The notes under the pieces were generated by a model. It did no database searches and had not been told where the DNA came from. It saw nothing but the letters and a program-made list of their open reading frames with translations. Position numbers and translations under genes: made by a program. From Owenweeksia sp963758205 (GTDB lineage Bacteria; Bacteroidota; Bacteroidia; Flavobacteriales; Schleiferiaceae), in assembly GCA_963758205.1 (NCBI GenBank), contig CAVWUM010000002.1, forward strand, positions 1,674,001-1,738,000: a stretch of 64,000 bases of DNA, in the 5' to 3' direction. Position 1 is the stretch's first letter; the number at the start of each line of letters is the position of its first letter. Of this stretch, positions 44,187 to 53,946 are shown one piece after another.

Positions 44187-46007
44187 TTACTCAGAAACCT
44201 TCTCCAGGTGTACTTTTTCAAACTCTATAGTGCCCCTTCCAAAGTAACCCACGCGCATTTCTATATGTATGGCTGGTTCTTCAAGCGTAAACTCTAGGCA
44301 TGGATTTTTAGGGTTATCAATTAACTGAACCTGCTTTAGCTGACCGCCTCTTTTGATAATGTCTAAAAAGGCCTCGGGGCCGATGTCGCCTTTGGCCTCA
44401 ATGTCAAAACAGGCTCTGTAGGTACCCTCTGCCAGCGTTAGGTAGGGGCCGTAAACAGCAAAGTTGTTTCCGGTAAAGTTTTCAGGTGAAAACCTGATGG
44501 TTGCCTGTCCACGTTCGTTGGTATCCTTGTCGCCATAATTGATATTAAGGTCGGTAAAAGAATAGGCCGATTTAAAGGGGCCGGTTTTGTAGTACTCTGC
44601 AAATTCCACATTATCTACTTTTTGGGTGGCCCCTGATTTTATATATACCACTCCGTGATCATATACTGTATCCGTAAGCTCAGCTAAAAAGGAGTTTTTA
44701 ATAATGGTGATGGTGTCAAGGTTTACGAATTTCTTCATGGCGGCATAATCGCGGTTAATCCCATTAATTTCAACCAAAGAGGTAAGCTCAGCAGGCCTGA
44801 AGGCTTCAGTAAGATACACGTACCAGTAGTTGCCCAATATACCTTCGGTTTTTATGGAGGCCGCCAGCTTTCGGGCTGAGTTGGCATAAAGCCTGTCCGG
44901 TACTTCGCGCCAAAATTCCCCTCGTGACAGCAACCCCGAACTGGCTGAAAATCCCACGCAAGCGGCCATAGTTATAATGGCAAATTTTCTCAAACTACTG
45001 GCCTCAGCTTTATCCCAGGCCAGCATAAGCCCCCAAATCAGTTGTATGTAAGCAATAGAAAAGTACCTGCGGGGCAGCCCCATCCTAAAGGCCCATTCGG
45101 AAAGCAGAATAGCTGCAATAGTTATAAATCCTGATAACAGAAAAAAACCGCTCCAGGATTTTATGCCATTTTTGATCACAACCCACACCGAAATTGCCAT
45201 AAGTAGCAATAATGCCCAAAAGGCCATGCTCAGCCTTGGGTCAGGGTGTTCAAATGAAATAAAGTGCCAAAGATCGGAGAAGAAGGTTTGGAGGTTGCCT
45301 GAAAGCTGCTCTCCATCTACAAATGAACTGTTGGTGTAGTTGCTATCTGTGGTGGTAGCTGTTTTCTTAGCCCACATAAGCAGCGCTAAACCAGGCACGG
45401 CCCATACAGCGGCTAATGCTACCCACTTCCAGTACTTAATGGTTTTAAATCTGATATGGCCGGAGAAAAGATAAATCAGGCCGGCTGCCGCAATGTTGGC
45501 GGCAAATATGCCTGAAGCCCAAACACCCATTCCGGCAAAAATCATCCAAACCGGGTTTTCTAAACCGTATTTTTTAAAAAACCAGATTGCCAGGAACAAA
45601 ATAAAAACATGCCCCAGGTAGGGGTGGCCGGAGAGCACCTGCGACTCATACTCAGAAACAGGAAATAGCATTACCACCAGCGCCAGGCAAGCAATTAAAG
45701 GGTTTTTGAATAATCGCGAAAGAACTAGCCCCGCCACCAGAAAGATGAATAGCTGAGTAAAAGTTACTGCCCATATAGCTGAGGCTCCTACCTGATAAAA
45801 CAGCCAGCCAATGCCTGGAACAATGCTGCCAATGCGATCCTGGCCCATATAGTAGAGGTCGTCAGGAAATTTCAGGTGGTCAATCATAATCACCTGTATG
45901 GCATTGTCTGCATCAAGGGTAGGGAAGCACGCCACACCAAAAGTAAAGGTGAAAACTACCAGGAGCAGAATTAACGCAACTACGGGTATTAATCTATTCA
46001 TCTTCAT
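44187..46007 (-). CDS. polytopic membrane protein, GT-C-like, with C-terminal beta-rich domain
   Basis: About 606 residues. Roughly 11-12 hydrophobic helices (1-390) precede a soluble periplasmic-like domain (about 400-606) with beta-sandwich features (YRACFDIEAKGDIGPEAFLDI). The first loop has LDADNAIQVIM, an acidic pattern like GT-C active loops. No family is named with confidence. The frame overlaps the upstream gene, and ATGs at 46007 or 46001 are near its stop, fitting coupled translation. Confidence 0.55.
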   Translation of the reverse strand: MKMNRLIPVVALILLLVVFTFTFGVACFPTLDADNAIQVIMIDHLKFPDDLYYMGQDRIGSIVPGIGWLFYQVGASAIWAVTFTQLFIFLVAGLVLSRLFKNPLIACLALVVMLFPVSEYESQVLSGHPYLGHVFILFLAIWFFKKYGLENPVWMIFAGMGVWASGIFAANIAAAGLIYLFSGHIRFKTIKYWKWVALAAVWAVPGLALLMWAKKTATTTDSNYTNSSFVDGEQLSGNLQTFFSDLWHFISFEHPDPRLSMAFWALLLLMAISVWVVIKNGIKSWSGFFLLSGFITIAAILLSEWAFRMGLPRRYFSIAYIQLIWGLMLAWDKAEASSLRKFAIITMAACVGFSASSGLLSRGEFWREVPDRLYANSARKLAASIKTEGILGNYWYVYLTEAFRPAELTSLVEINGINRDYAAMKKFVNLDTITIIKNSFLAELTDTVYDHGVVYIKSGATQKVDNVEFAEYYKTGPFKSAYSFTDLNINYGDKDTNERGQATIRFSPENFTGNNFAVYGPYLTLAEGTYRACFDIEAKGDIGPEAFLDIIKRGGQLKQVQLIDNPKNPCLEFTLEEPAIHIEMRVGYFGRGTIEFEKVHLEKVSE

Positions 46008-47331
46008 TTTTAAGAGCAGCTTCGTAATTGGGGGGGTCAAGATAAAGGGAATAATCCCTGACGTATTGGTTTGTTAGATACTGTTTCCAGAATAGTTCTT
46101 TGGTCATGGAATCATGATGAATGATACCTTTAAAATATTGAACACTCATAAAAACTGAGGTAAAGCAGCAATAAACGGTAACTGACCAAACTGCGATTTT
46201 GAGCGCGAGATGCTTTTGGTAAACCCAATTAAAAAAGGCAGCCAACGGCAGTGCCATAAAAGGGAAATAATCAATAAAAGTGCGGGCTCCAAAACCTCCG
46301 CCATACCACCAGCACCACCAACTGTACATAATCCAGGTTGCTGAAGCGAGGCAAAGTAAAGTGGCCAATGCCGCTTTTTTATTCTTTTTGAAAAAAGGTA
46401 TAAAACCTACAATAGCCAGTACTAATACCGGGCTATAAATAAAAAGTCCCTTACGGTAGCTGAAAAGCCCTTTTACTATTTCCGGATCAAGAAAGAAAAA
46501 GCCCTCTTTACCATAGGAATAATAGAACAAGTTGCCTGTAACCGCATGCCAGTAAAATGCCTGTGGTAAGGCTATAATTACTCCCAGTAAGAAAATTAAA
46601 GCCAGGTGGCCGATAGTTGTTTTTAAAGAGCCTGGTTTAACATACCCGCTAAGGAAGAGTATCAGTGGAAATAATGTAACGATGATATTGACCGGACGTA
46701 TAAGCACCAAAACTCCAAGTGAAATGCCAACCGCCAAAACACGTAAGGTTGAGGGCTTATGAAAATACTTCATACAGCTATACAGAAATAGGCTAATAAG
46801 GGCAAAGCTGTAAACGTGGCTCATGGGCTCAGCAAAGGTGTAGTAGGCCAGGTTGGTACCTGCAAAAATTATCAGCGTGGTAAAAACAGCTATACCTTCC
46901 GGAAAGAATAAGGCAATAAACCGAGCCAAAAACCACAAGCCTATAATCGCAAAAAATAAGCTGGAAAGCAGCAGGCCAATTTTGTACGGAGTACTAAAGG
47001 CATTGGCTTCATAACCTGAATTAAGGGCATAGACGTGTGCACCAAGAAAAAAAGGACTATACAGATAGGCAAGGCCAGCCGTCATTTTTACGGGTAGTGT
47101 ATCTCCATTTAAAACGGTATACTTAAAATGCGCCTCTTGCCATAGTGAGTCAGGATCGGAGAAGGTGTAATCGCCATACATAAATGTGGCGGGCAGGTAG
47201 GAGTAGTACTGAGTGATGTCCCAGTCTATTACCCTGCGTTTTTCCCAAATCTTAAGGCTGCAGAAAATGCCGGTTAGTACTATGGCAGAAAAGAAAATGG
47301 CTCGTGAGATGAATGACTTAAAGATCATCAT
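45994..47331 (-). CDS. polytopic membrane protein, GT-C-like
   Basis: A 445-residue protein with about 10-11 helices. An acidic first loop (DWDITQYYSYLPATFMYGD) and a later LIRPVNI motif resemble GT-C glycosyltransferases, which use polyprenyl-phosphate sugars. Its start overlaps the previous gene's stop (ATGA, 47328-47331). Function unknown beyond a probable role in glycan assembly. Confidence 0.55.
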   Translation of the reverse strand: MMIFKSFISRAIFFSAIVLTGIFCSLKIWEKRRVIDWDITQYYSYLPATFMYGDYTFSDPDSLWQEAHFKYTVLNGDTLPVKMTAGLAYLYSPFFLGAHVYALNSGYEANAFSTPYKIGLLLSSLFFAIIGLWFLARFIALFFPEGIAVFTTLIIFAGTNLAYYTFAEPMSHVYSFALISLFLYSCMKYFHKPSTLRVLAVGISLGVLVLIRPVNIIVTLFPLILFLSGYVKPGSLKTTIGHLALIFLLGVIIALPQAFYWHAVTGNLFYYSYGKEGFFFLDPEIVKGLFSYRKGLFIYSPVLVLAIVGFIPFFKKNKKAALATLLCLASATWIMYSWWCWWYGGGFGARTFIDYFPFMALPLAAFFNWVYQKHLALKIAVWSVTVYCCFTSVFMSVQYFKGIIHHDSMTKELFWKQYLTNQYVRDYSLYLDPPNYEAALKNEDE

Positions 47332-48782
47332 TCCGCAGATTTTGAAGGTTGCGGAAGTACACGCGCGATATACACTCTAAATGGCAATGCGCCCTCCGGC
47401 AGGCCTGTGGTATCGGTCTGCAGATATTTTTCGATTTTAAGGTTCGGATTATCAGAAATACTTTCTTCGGGCATTTGCCCTTCAAGTGGCCCGAATTGCG
47501 AATCCCACACTATTACTTCACCTGGACTTAAGGATTTGCTGGGATCATTTTTATCAATACTCCAAAGCAAAACTACTTCTTCGGGATCTTCGGGGTTGAG
47601 ATCTGCCTTAAAGGCAAAAAACGGTGAGAGATAGGAAACCCGCCCCTCTGCCGGGTGTTGTTTGTACCATTCTGCCGCTTCCGCCAAAATCTCCGAACGC
47701 TCATCCATCCTGGCGGGTAGTCCGGAAAGGGAGTAGGCTTTAACACATGAAAATCCTGCTAAAGCAAAAATAAATGCAGATGAGACTAGTTTAAGCCGCG
47801 GCCGGTACACTTTATTTATAGCATACAAAGCACAAAAGCAAACTGCCGGAATAACGGTTGCCATTACCCGGATGAGGCCCAGCGAGCCTTTTAGACCCTT
47901 CCACCATAAAAAGCTGTGCAGAACCAATATTAAAACGGAAGAACCAATCAGGAAAAAAAGGAGCTGTGCGAGTTTGTCTGAAGTTAGTAATTGCAGTTGG
48001 CGAGCAAGAAAAAGAACTACGGCAAACCCTCCCATAACTGTAAGCAACAAACCAAAAATCTCTTTATGATGATCAATAAAATGGCTGAAAGGCCCCATAC
48101 CATAGGGGCTGTTGAAGGGGTAAGGGTCATCCTTTATTACCCACAATAAATTTTTATCAAAGCCTAAATAGCCCCACAGGCTAAAAATCACAAGGCCGCT
48201 AAGCAGTAGGGGTATATACTTCCAGTTGCGGGAGAGTAAAAGCATAAGCCCGTAAAGCGGAATTACTATTACAGCCTCCGGCCGGGCCACTATGGTTAGC
48301 GAAATAATAGTGGCACCCCAACCAGCCCTGTTTTTAATGAATAAGTAGGCACCTAATAATGTAAGGAAGGCCATTAATATTTCCGTCATACCTGCATTTA
48401 CCATAGTAAAATACACGCTGCTTGACATTAGTAAAAACGGACTTAATCCCGCAAAGGCAAAGGAGAAATGGCGACCCATTTTATAAAGAACCAGTGCGGA
48501 TAATGAAAAAAGTAAGAGGTTGAAAACAACCATGCCTATGTAGCCCAACTGGGCAAAAGGTGAACTGAAAATGTTAAATAGGGGTTTGCCCCAGTGGTTT
48601 AGCAGGTTTTCAGGGTTTTGCCAGCTGTACCTTGAAATCTGGTAGTGATACACACCATCGCTGGGCTCAACAGGGGTATTGGATTGTACGAAAAGCCATA
48701 GACAGAGGCCCCAGTAAAATACTATACCTGAGCCGAGGAGGATGAGGTTTAGCTTGGTTGCTCTTGCATCAAAAAACATCAA
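47328..48782 (-). CDS. polytopic membrane protein, GT-C-like
   Basis: A 484-residue protein with about 11-12 helices and an N-terminal loop (EPSDGVYHYQISRY) carrying the Asp of GT-C enzymes; IVARPEAVIVIPLYG is a typical later motif. A short soluble C-terminus follows. It is 16 bp downstream of scoB and overlaps the following GT-C gene, so scoB and three GT-C genes form one transcript unit. Confidence 0.55.
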   Translation of the reverse strand: MMFFDARATKLNLILLGSGIVFYWGLCLWLFVQSNTPVEPSDGVYHYQISRYSWQNPENLLNHWGKPLFNIFSSPFAQLGYIGMVVFNLLLFSLSALVLYKMGRHFSFAFAGLSPFLLMSSSVYFTMVNAGMTEILMAFLTLLGAYLFIKNRAGWGATIISLTIVARPEAVIVIPLYGLMLLLSRNWKYIPLLLSGLVIFSLWGYLGFDKNLLWVIKDDPYPFNSPYGMGPFSHFIDHHKEIFGLLLTVMGGFAVVLFLARQLQLLTSDKLAQLLFFLIGSSVLILVLHSFLWWKGLKGSLGLIRVMATVIPAVCFCALYAINKVYRPRLKLVSSAFIFALAGFSCVKAYSLSGLPARMDERSEILAEAAEWYKQHPAEGRVSYLSPFFAFKADLNPEDPEEVVLLWSIDKNDPSKSLSPGEVIVWDSQFGPLEGQMPEESISDNPNLKIEKYLQTDTTGLPEGALPFRVYIARVLPQPSKSAE

Positions 48783-48798
48783 AGCCAGTTGTTAGGCA

Positions 48799-49458
48799 TT
48801 AGTCAAGCCGCATTTCGGGGATATCACCTTCAACTATCAGGGTTCCTTCTGTGGCATTTTGTACATGCTCTACCGTTACTCCAGGCGCAAGTTCTTTAAG
48901 CTCAAAACCACGGTCGGTTATTTCGAGTACGGCAAGATCGGTAACCACTTTTTTAACACAGCGCACACCTGTTAAAGGCAAAGTGCATTTGGTTAGTAAT
49001 TTGGATTCGCCTGCACGGTTAGTATGCATCATGGCCACAATAATATTTTCTGCAGAGGCAACCAGGTCCATAGCCCCACCCATTCCTTTTACCATTTTGC
49101 CGGGTATTTTCCAGTTGGCGATATCTCCATGCTGCGAAACTTCCATAGCACCCAATACGGTTAGTTGCACATGCTGTCCGCGTATCATACCAAAGCTCAT
49201 GGCCGAATCAAAAAATGCAGCTCCGGGCAAGGCTGTGATGGTTTGTTTGCCGGCATTAATAAGGTCAGCGTCCACTTCATCCTCGTATGGAAAAGGGCCC
49301 ATGCCTAAAATTCCGTTTTCAGATTGAAACTCCACCGAAATACCTTCGGGTATATAATTAGCCACCAAAGTGGGGATACCTATTCCCAGGTTTACATAGT
49401 ATCCATCCTCCATTTCTTTGGCTATTCGCCTGGCTATTCCGTTTTTATCTAGTGGCAT
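48799..49458 (-). CDS. scoB: 3-oxoacid CoA-transferase subunit B
   Basis: A 219-residue subunit of the enzyme that moves CoA between succinyl-CoA (or acetyl-CoA) and 3-oxoacids in ketone-body or fatty acid use. GIGIPTLVANYIP and the catalytic Glu in SENGILGMGP are present. It is separated from subunit A (53232-53936) by two GT-C-like genes on the same strand, an unusual split. Confidence 0.93.
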   Translation of the reverse strand: MPLDKNGIARRIAKEMEDGYYVNLGIGIPTLVANYIPEGISVEFQSENGILGMGPFPYEDEVDADLINAGKQTITALPGAAFFDSAMSFGMIRGQHVQLTVLGAMEVSQHGDIANWKIPGKMVKGMGGAMDLVASAENIIVAMMHTNRAGESKLLTKCTLPLTGVRCVKKVVTDLAVLEITDRGFELKELAPGVTVEHVQNATEGTLIVEGDIPEMRLD

Positions 49459-49566
49459 ATTATTCTAATATCTTGTTATCAAACTATTTTGCTATGGTAA
49501 CTAGGTGCGGCTAAGTTAACCGTTGCTTTAAAAGGTTACAAAACAGCTCGAGTGCGGAGCCTCACG

Positions 49567-51393
49567 TCAAGTTGCTGGTTTGTCCGGGCTTTGTAAAGTG
49601 AGCAAAGTTGTATTAGATCGTTTTAATAAAAAAAGTTTTTGATCATAATTCCAAAAGTAACAGTTTATAACTCTGCTCCCTTGGGGTAGCTTATCAATCA
49701 AAAAGCTTAGCTGGTGATGTATGCCATTGCTATAGTCTGTGGCCAGGTAGTCTAAGCTTATCTGGTCGTAAATAGTCATACTGCCAGAGCTATCCTTAAC
49801 CTCTAATGTAAGAAGGCTCAATAGTGGTTTCTCTTCTGAGTAAATTTCAAGATCAATGTTTACCCTTAAGGTTTTCCCTTCACTTTTATCGTTTAATAGA
49901 AACCTGCCAAGCGCTGTAAATTTCTCGTCAGAATAAGTGGAACTGTGAATTATCGAGTCTGCCAATACAGTCCCTGCCATCTTTGGAACTCTCTTCATCA
50001 AACTCATAGTTGAATGTAGATCATAATAAACCTCCTGATAGTTGTTCTTATGTGCAGGGAATCGTGTAGTGTCCACTATTAGGAGGTCAGCAGAATAATA
50101 AGGATGATAAGGAGGGAAAACGTGACAGGCGTTAATTTGAAGGTCATACTTCAGTGTTTTAAAAGCCATATTGACCGTATAGAAATTCTCAGGAGCAAAC
50201 ATACTTAGCGGAAAATCTTGATCTTGATTTATTCTAACGGTTTTAAACAGAAAATCGTCAGAAATCTGCTGCCTTTTCCATTGCTGATCTACTGATGAAT
50301 ACAGGTTTGCTGATTTTACCGTAAAGATCAAAACCGGGGCGAAAATCAGAAATATTACTAGGCTTAGCGCAGGCCTCATGAAACCCGAAATTTTATCGAT
50401 AATAAACGGAATACAAGCCGCTAAAAAGAAATATAGTGGAAAGCCCATTCTGCCTATTGGGTAATTTACATTCATTGCCACATTGAGGATTACGAGTCCA
50501 GCCACATTTAATAATATGAATGTATAAAATGTGAAGAGTGGAGACAGTTTAAACGCCTTTTCACGGAGTAAAAAGTATGCTCCACCTATAGCGATAAAAA
50601 CTAATATTGGTATGTAGAGTAGTTTTAGGTTAGTGACGCCTTCTGCTACGAACATATTAAGTAGTGAGTCCAAAGATTTCAGTAAGCCACTTTCTCCAAT
50701 GGGAATTTGCTCATGCGAATTAACCGATAGTGCCACTGTGCTTAAAAAGTAAATGGGGAGTGCTGATAATAATACGTATAGAGGCAGCGCGATACGTCTT
50801 TTTTTACTTAGCCATAAGTTGAATACACCCAAACCAAACCAAATAAACATGGGTAATAGCAAGTTTAGGTTTGAAAAAGCACCAAGGCATATTAGAAGAA
50901 ATCCGATAAACATGTGTTTAACAGGGCTTGTCTTATTAATCGAAGCCCGTATTAAATGATAGATTGAACCAGCCAGAAAAGCCATACTTAACCCATATCC
51001 GCGGCAATAGGCAAAAAACTCAATATAGTAATGGGCTCCTGTGAGTAGAATCCAAAACAGACACCTTAGGTAACTCTTCGATAGTTTTTTTCCAAGTTTG
51101 TAGATGTACCACATGTAAACTGGAAATGCCAATAGGTTTGGTAACCGTATTACCCACTCTGAAATACCAAACGCTTTATAGCACACCCAGGTAAGTATAC
51201 TATTGAAATAATGATTATTGGCAGAGACAGGGGTGTTGGGTGTAAATGGCAAAAATTTTTCTGAATGTATGTACTTTAAAAATGTAAAGGCTTCATCATT
51301 CAGTGTTCCTGAAAGCATAGCACGAGCAAACAGATAGACAAAAATGATGCTTGTAAAAACTATAAACGCCACTTTCTCAGCCTTGCTTTTCAT
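49567..51393 (-). CDS. polytopic membrane protein, GT-C-like, paralogue of the next gene (608 aa)
   Basis: A 608-residue protein with about 11 helices and a C-terminal soluble domain (from about 390). NDEAFTFLKYIHSEKFLPF and ANNHYFNS in the first loop are GT-C-like. It shares many segments with the neighbour at 51393-53219 (NNHYxNSxLTWV, EWxxRLPNLL, RGYGLSxxFLxGSI) and has exactly the same length, so they arose by tandem duplication. Stop and start overlap at TAATG (51395-51391). A 108-bp gap leads to scoB. Confidence 0.6.
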   Translation of the reverse strand: MKSKAEKVAFIVFTSIIFVYLFARAMLSGTLNDEAFTFLKYIHSEKFLPFTPNTPVSANNHYFNSILTWVCYKAFGISEWVIRLPNLLAFPVYMWYIYKLGKKLSKSYLRCLFWILLTGAHYYIEFFAYCRGYGLSMAFLAGSIYHLIRASINKTSPVKHMFIGFLLICLGAFSNLNLLLPMFIWFGLGVFNLWLSKKRRIALPLYVLLSALPIYFLSTVALSVNSHEQIPIGESGLLKSLDSLLNMFVAEGVTNLKLLYIPILVFIAIGGAYFLLREKAFKLSPLFTFYTFILLNVAGLVILNVAMNVNYPIGRMGFPLYFFLAACIPFIIDKISGFMRPALSLVIFLIFAPVLIFTVKSANLYSSVDQQWKRQQISDDFLFKTVRINQDQDFPLSMFAPENFYTVNMAFKTLKYDLQINACHVFPPYHPYYSADLLIVDTTRFPAHKNNYQEVYYDLHSTMSLMKRVPKMAGTVLADSIIHSSTYSDEKFTALGRFLLNDKSEGKTLRVNIDLEIYSEEKPLLSLLTLEVKDSSGSMTIYDQISLDYLATDYSNGIHHQLSFLIDKLPQGSRVINCYFWNYDQKLFLLKRSNTTLLTLQSPDKPAT

Positions 51394-53219
51394 TATGGAC
51401 TCACTTCTTTAAGCATGTATAATTCTACTTTGGAGGAGCCTAATGAAAATAGCCCGGAATCAATATTCCATAAAAAAGTTCTTATTGATGAGGTGGAAGG
51501 AGGCACACTATCCAGGATGAGGCTCGATTTAATAGATTGGTCAGTTCTGAAATCTTCTTTTAGCAAATCAAGGCTGAACTGATTATAATACACTATGCTT
51601 TGGGCACTGTCACGCATTTCGAGCGTTACGAGGCTAGGTAAAGTGTACAGAGGTGATTGAAGCTGCAGAGTATAATCAAGTCGTACAGCTTTATTGGCAA
51701 GGCTGTCTATTGAGCCCCACTCACCAAGTAACTTCCATTGGTCATTTACCTCACCGGGCGTATCAGTGGTGTTGCTCCCTACCAAAACCTTTTTGAGTTT
51801 CACCCTCCGCTCCAGTAAAGTCATATCTGAATGGGGATCGTAAAGCAACGTGTCATACAGCCTGGTAAAGCTTGTAAACTCTTTTTGGTTTAATATGAGG
51901 TAGTCTGCCACATACTGCGGCTCTTTATAATAGAAATCTATACAGGAGCCCATCCCACCTTGATACTTAAGGTTATTAAAAGCCCATGTATACGTATTAA
52001 GACTTGTACTGCTGGAAACACTGGGGGGAAAGTCATCTTCGGCCTGTTGGTTTTTTACGGTGAGGTAAAACTCAGGTGGCACTTGCTCCAACGCCCAATA
52101 TGGATCTGACGAAACATGCAGGTTTACCATGCCAATACTTTGCACTATTGGTACCACAAGTATTAATGTGCCGGCTGTTGCCATTGCTGTTTTTAACTTC
52201 CCTTCAAGACCATCCAGTGTAAACGCAACAAAACCCACCATTAAGGGCATCCAATGCATAGCCGTTCTTTCAAGAGGAAAAAGTACCTCTAATAGCCGGT
52301 TCATAAGAACAGCCGCCAGAAGGTTCAGCCAAAAAAAAGTTAAGAAGATGATTTCACCATTCAGACTAAACTTGCTTTTTAAGCTGCGCACCGCCAGGTA
52401 GCAAGCGGCCACAAGCAGAAGACTTAAAAACGCTACCAACATATACAGCCCGTAATCACTGAAAACATCTGCGAAACGCACATTTAGGGTATGAATGGTT
52501 TTAAGTAGGGAGTTCTGACCGATGTACAGCTCTTTTTTTGACATTAAGATGAACGCTATTTTAATAGCTGTACTCAATGGAATAATCGCTAACGCATTAA
52601 AAAACAGCCATTTTTTACGGTTGGGATTTTTAAGTTGGGGTAATTGCGCGAGTGCTACCCAGATCAGGTAGCTCACTAACAGGTTGAGGTTTGAAAACAC
52701 ACCCAATGATATCATCAATAGGCTTAACAGCAAATTTTTGTAGCGCGCTGTTTGCACCTCCTGCGAAAGCAACAAAAAATGAATACTGCCCAGCAAAAAA
52801 GTGATGGAAAGGCCATACCCTCGGCTATAGCCGTAAAACTCCATCAGATAATGAGAGAACAGCAACGGGAGCCAGAACAGCCACTTTAGCCAGGTGGATG
52901 TAAGCCTTTTGCCCAGTTGAAACAAAAAGTACAGATACAATAAGAGACTTAAAAGATTGGGTAGCCTTAAAGCCCACTCATGCAAACCAAACACCTCGTA
53001 ACTAACCCAGGTAAGAGCCGAGTTGAGGTAATGGTTGTTGGCGGTCCAATAGTCATTTACAAAGGGTAAAAAATTGGCCGTGTGTACAAAGTTGAAAAAG
53101 GTTGCAGCTTCATCATTGGCCAGTGGTACTGTAACGCTACGTATAGCCACATAAATAAACACCAAAGCTGCCAGGCAGGTAAACAGCCACTTTTCCGTTT
53201 TTTGAGAATAAAAACTCAA
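51393..53219 (-). CDS. polytopic membrane protein, GT-C-like, paralogue of the previous entry (608 aa)
   Basis: Same architecture and length as the copy at 49567-51393, with NDEAATFFNFVHTANFLPF and ANNHYLNS in the first loop, EWALRLPNLL and YGYSRGYGLS further on. The C-terminal 200 residues are soluble. It starts 12 bp after the scoA stop, so it is co-transcribed with scoA. Predicted substrates are lipid-linked sugars, but family and product are unproven. Confidence 0.6.
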   Translation of the reverse strand: MSFYSQKTEKWLFTCLAALVFIYVAIRSVTVPLANDEAATFFNFVHTANFLPFVNDYWTANNHYLNSALTWVSYEVFGLHEWALRLPNLLSLLLYLYFLFQLGKRLTSTWLKWLFWLPLLFSHYLMEFYGYSRGYGLSITFLLGSIHFLLLSQEVQTARYKNLLLSLLMISLGVFSNLNLLVSYLIWVALAQLPQLKNPNRKKWLFFNALAIIPLSTAIKIAFILMSKKELYIGQNSLLKTIHTLNVRFADVFSDYGLYMLVAFLSLLLVAACYLAVRSLKSKFSLNGEIIFLTFFWLNLLAAVLMNRLLEVLFPLERTAMHWMPLMVGFVAFTLDGLEGKLKTAMATAGTLILVVPIVQSIGMVNLHVSSDPYWALEQVPPEFYLTVKNQQAEDDFPPSVSSSTSLNTYTWAFNNLKYQGGMGSCIDFYYKEPQYVADYLILNQKEFTSFTRLYDTLLYDPHSDMTLLERRVKLKKVLVGSNTTDTPGEVNDQWKLLGEWGSIDSLANKAVRLDYTLQLQSPLYTLPSLVTLEMRDSAQSIVYYNQFSLDLLKEDFRTDQSIKSSLILDSVPPSTSSIRTFLWNIDSGLFSLGSSKVELYMLKEVSP

Positions 53220-53231
53220 TTGGAGATGGTA

Positions 53232-53936
53232 TTAAACTGCCCTTTGGCGCACGGTGCGCTGCTCAATTCTTTTCTCGTAGTTTTTACCCTGGTAAATGCG
53301 CTGTACAAATATGCCGGGGGTGTGTATTTTATTGGGATCCAGTTGCCCGGCAGGCACAAGTTCCTCCACTTCGGCCACCGTAATTTTACCGGCCATAGCC
53401 ATCAGAGGGTTAAAGTTTCTGGAGGTGCCTTTAAAAATCAGGTTGCCGGCTTCATCACCTTTCCAGGCTTTTACAAAGGCAAAGTCAGCTTCAAAGGCAT
53501 GCTCTAATATGTGGGGCTTACCATTAAACCAGCGTACCTCTTTACCCAAAGCCACCTCTGTACCATATCCGGCAGGCGTAAAAAAAGCGGGAATACCGGC
53601 ACCGGCCGCGCGGCATCTTTCGGCCAGCGTGCCTTGTGGGATAAGATCAACTTCGAGCTCACCGCTCAGCATCAGCTTTTCAAAAAGATCATTTTCACCA
53701 ACGTAGGATGAAATCATTTTTTTGATTTGGCGGGTTTGCAAAAGCAGGCCAAGACCAAAGTCATCTACACCGGCATTATTACTAATGCAGGTCAGGTTTG
53801 TAGCTCCACATTTTCGCAGCGCGGCAATAGAATTTTCAGGAATACCGGATAAACCAAATCCACCCAGCATAAGGGTCATGTTATCCTCTATGCCTTTTAT
53901 GGCTATTTCTGCTCCTTCTACTACTTTGTTGATCAT
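53232..53936 (-). CDS. scoA: 3-oxoacid CoA-transferase subunit A
   Basis: A 234-residue alpha subunit. The start at 53936 (MINKVVEGAEIAIKGIEDNMT) fits the family; the frame extends to 54017 but that part overlaps the PBP gene. The CoA-transferase signature region GGFGLSGIPENSI and CISNNAG, then GAGIPAFFTPAGYGT, are visible. Its partner scoB is 3.8 kb downstream behind two membrane protein genes. Confidence 0.92.
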   Translation of the reverse strand: MINKVVEGAEIAIKGIEDNMTLMLGGFGLSGIPENSIAALRKCGATNLTCISNNAGVDDFGLGLLLQTRQIKKMISSYVGENDLFEKLMLSGELEVDLIPQGTLAERCRAAGAGIPAFFTPAGYGTEVALGKEVRWFNGKPHILEHAFEADFAFVKAWKGDEAGNLIFKGTSRNFNPLMAMAGKITVAEVEELVPAGQLDPNKIHTPGIFVQRIYQGKNYEKRIEQRTVRQRAV

Positions 53937-53946
53937 GGTAATTTTT

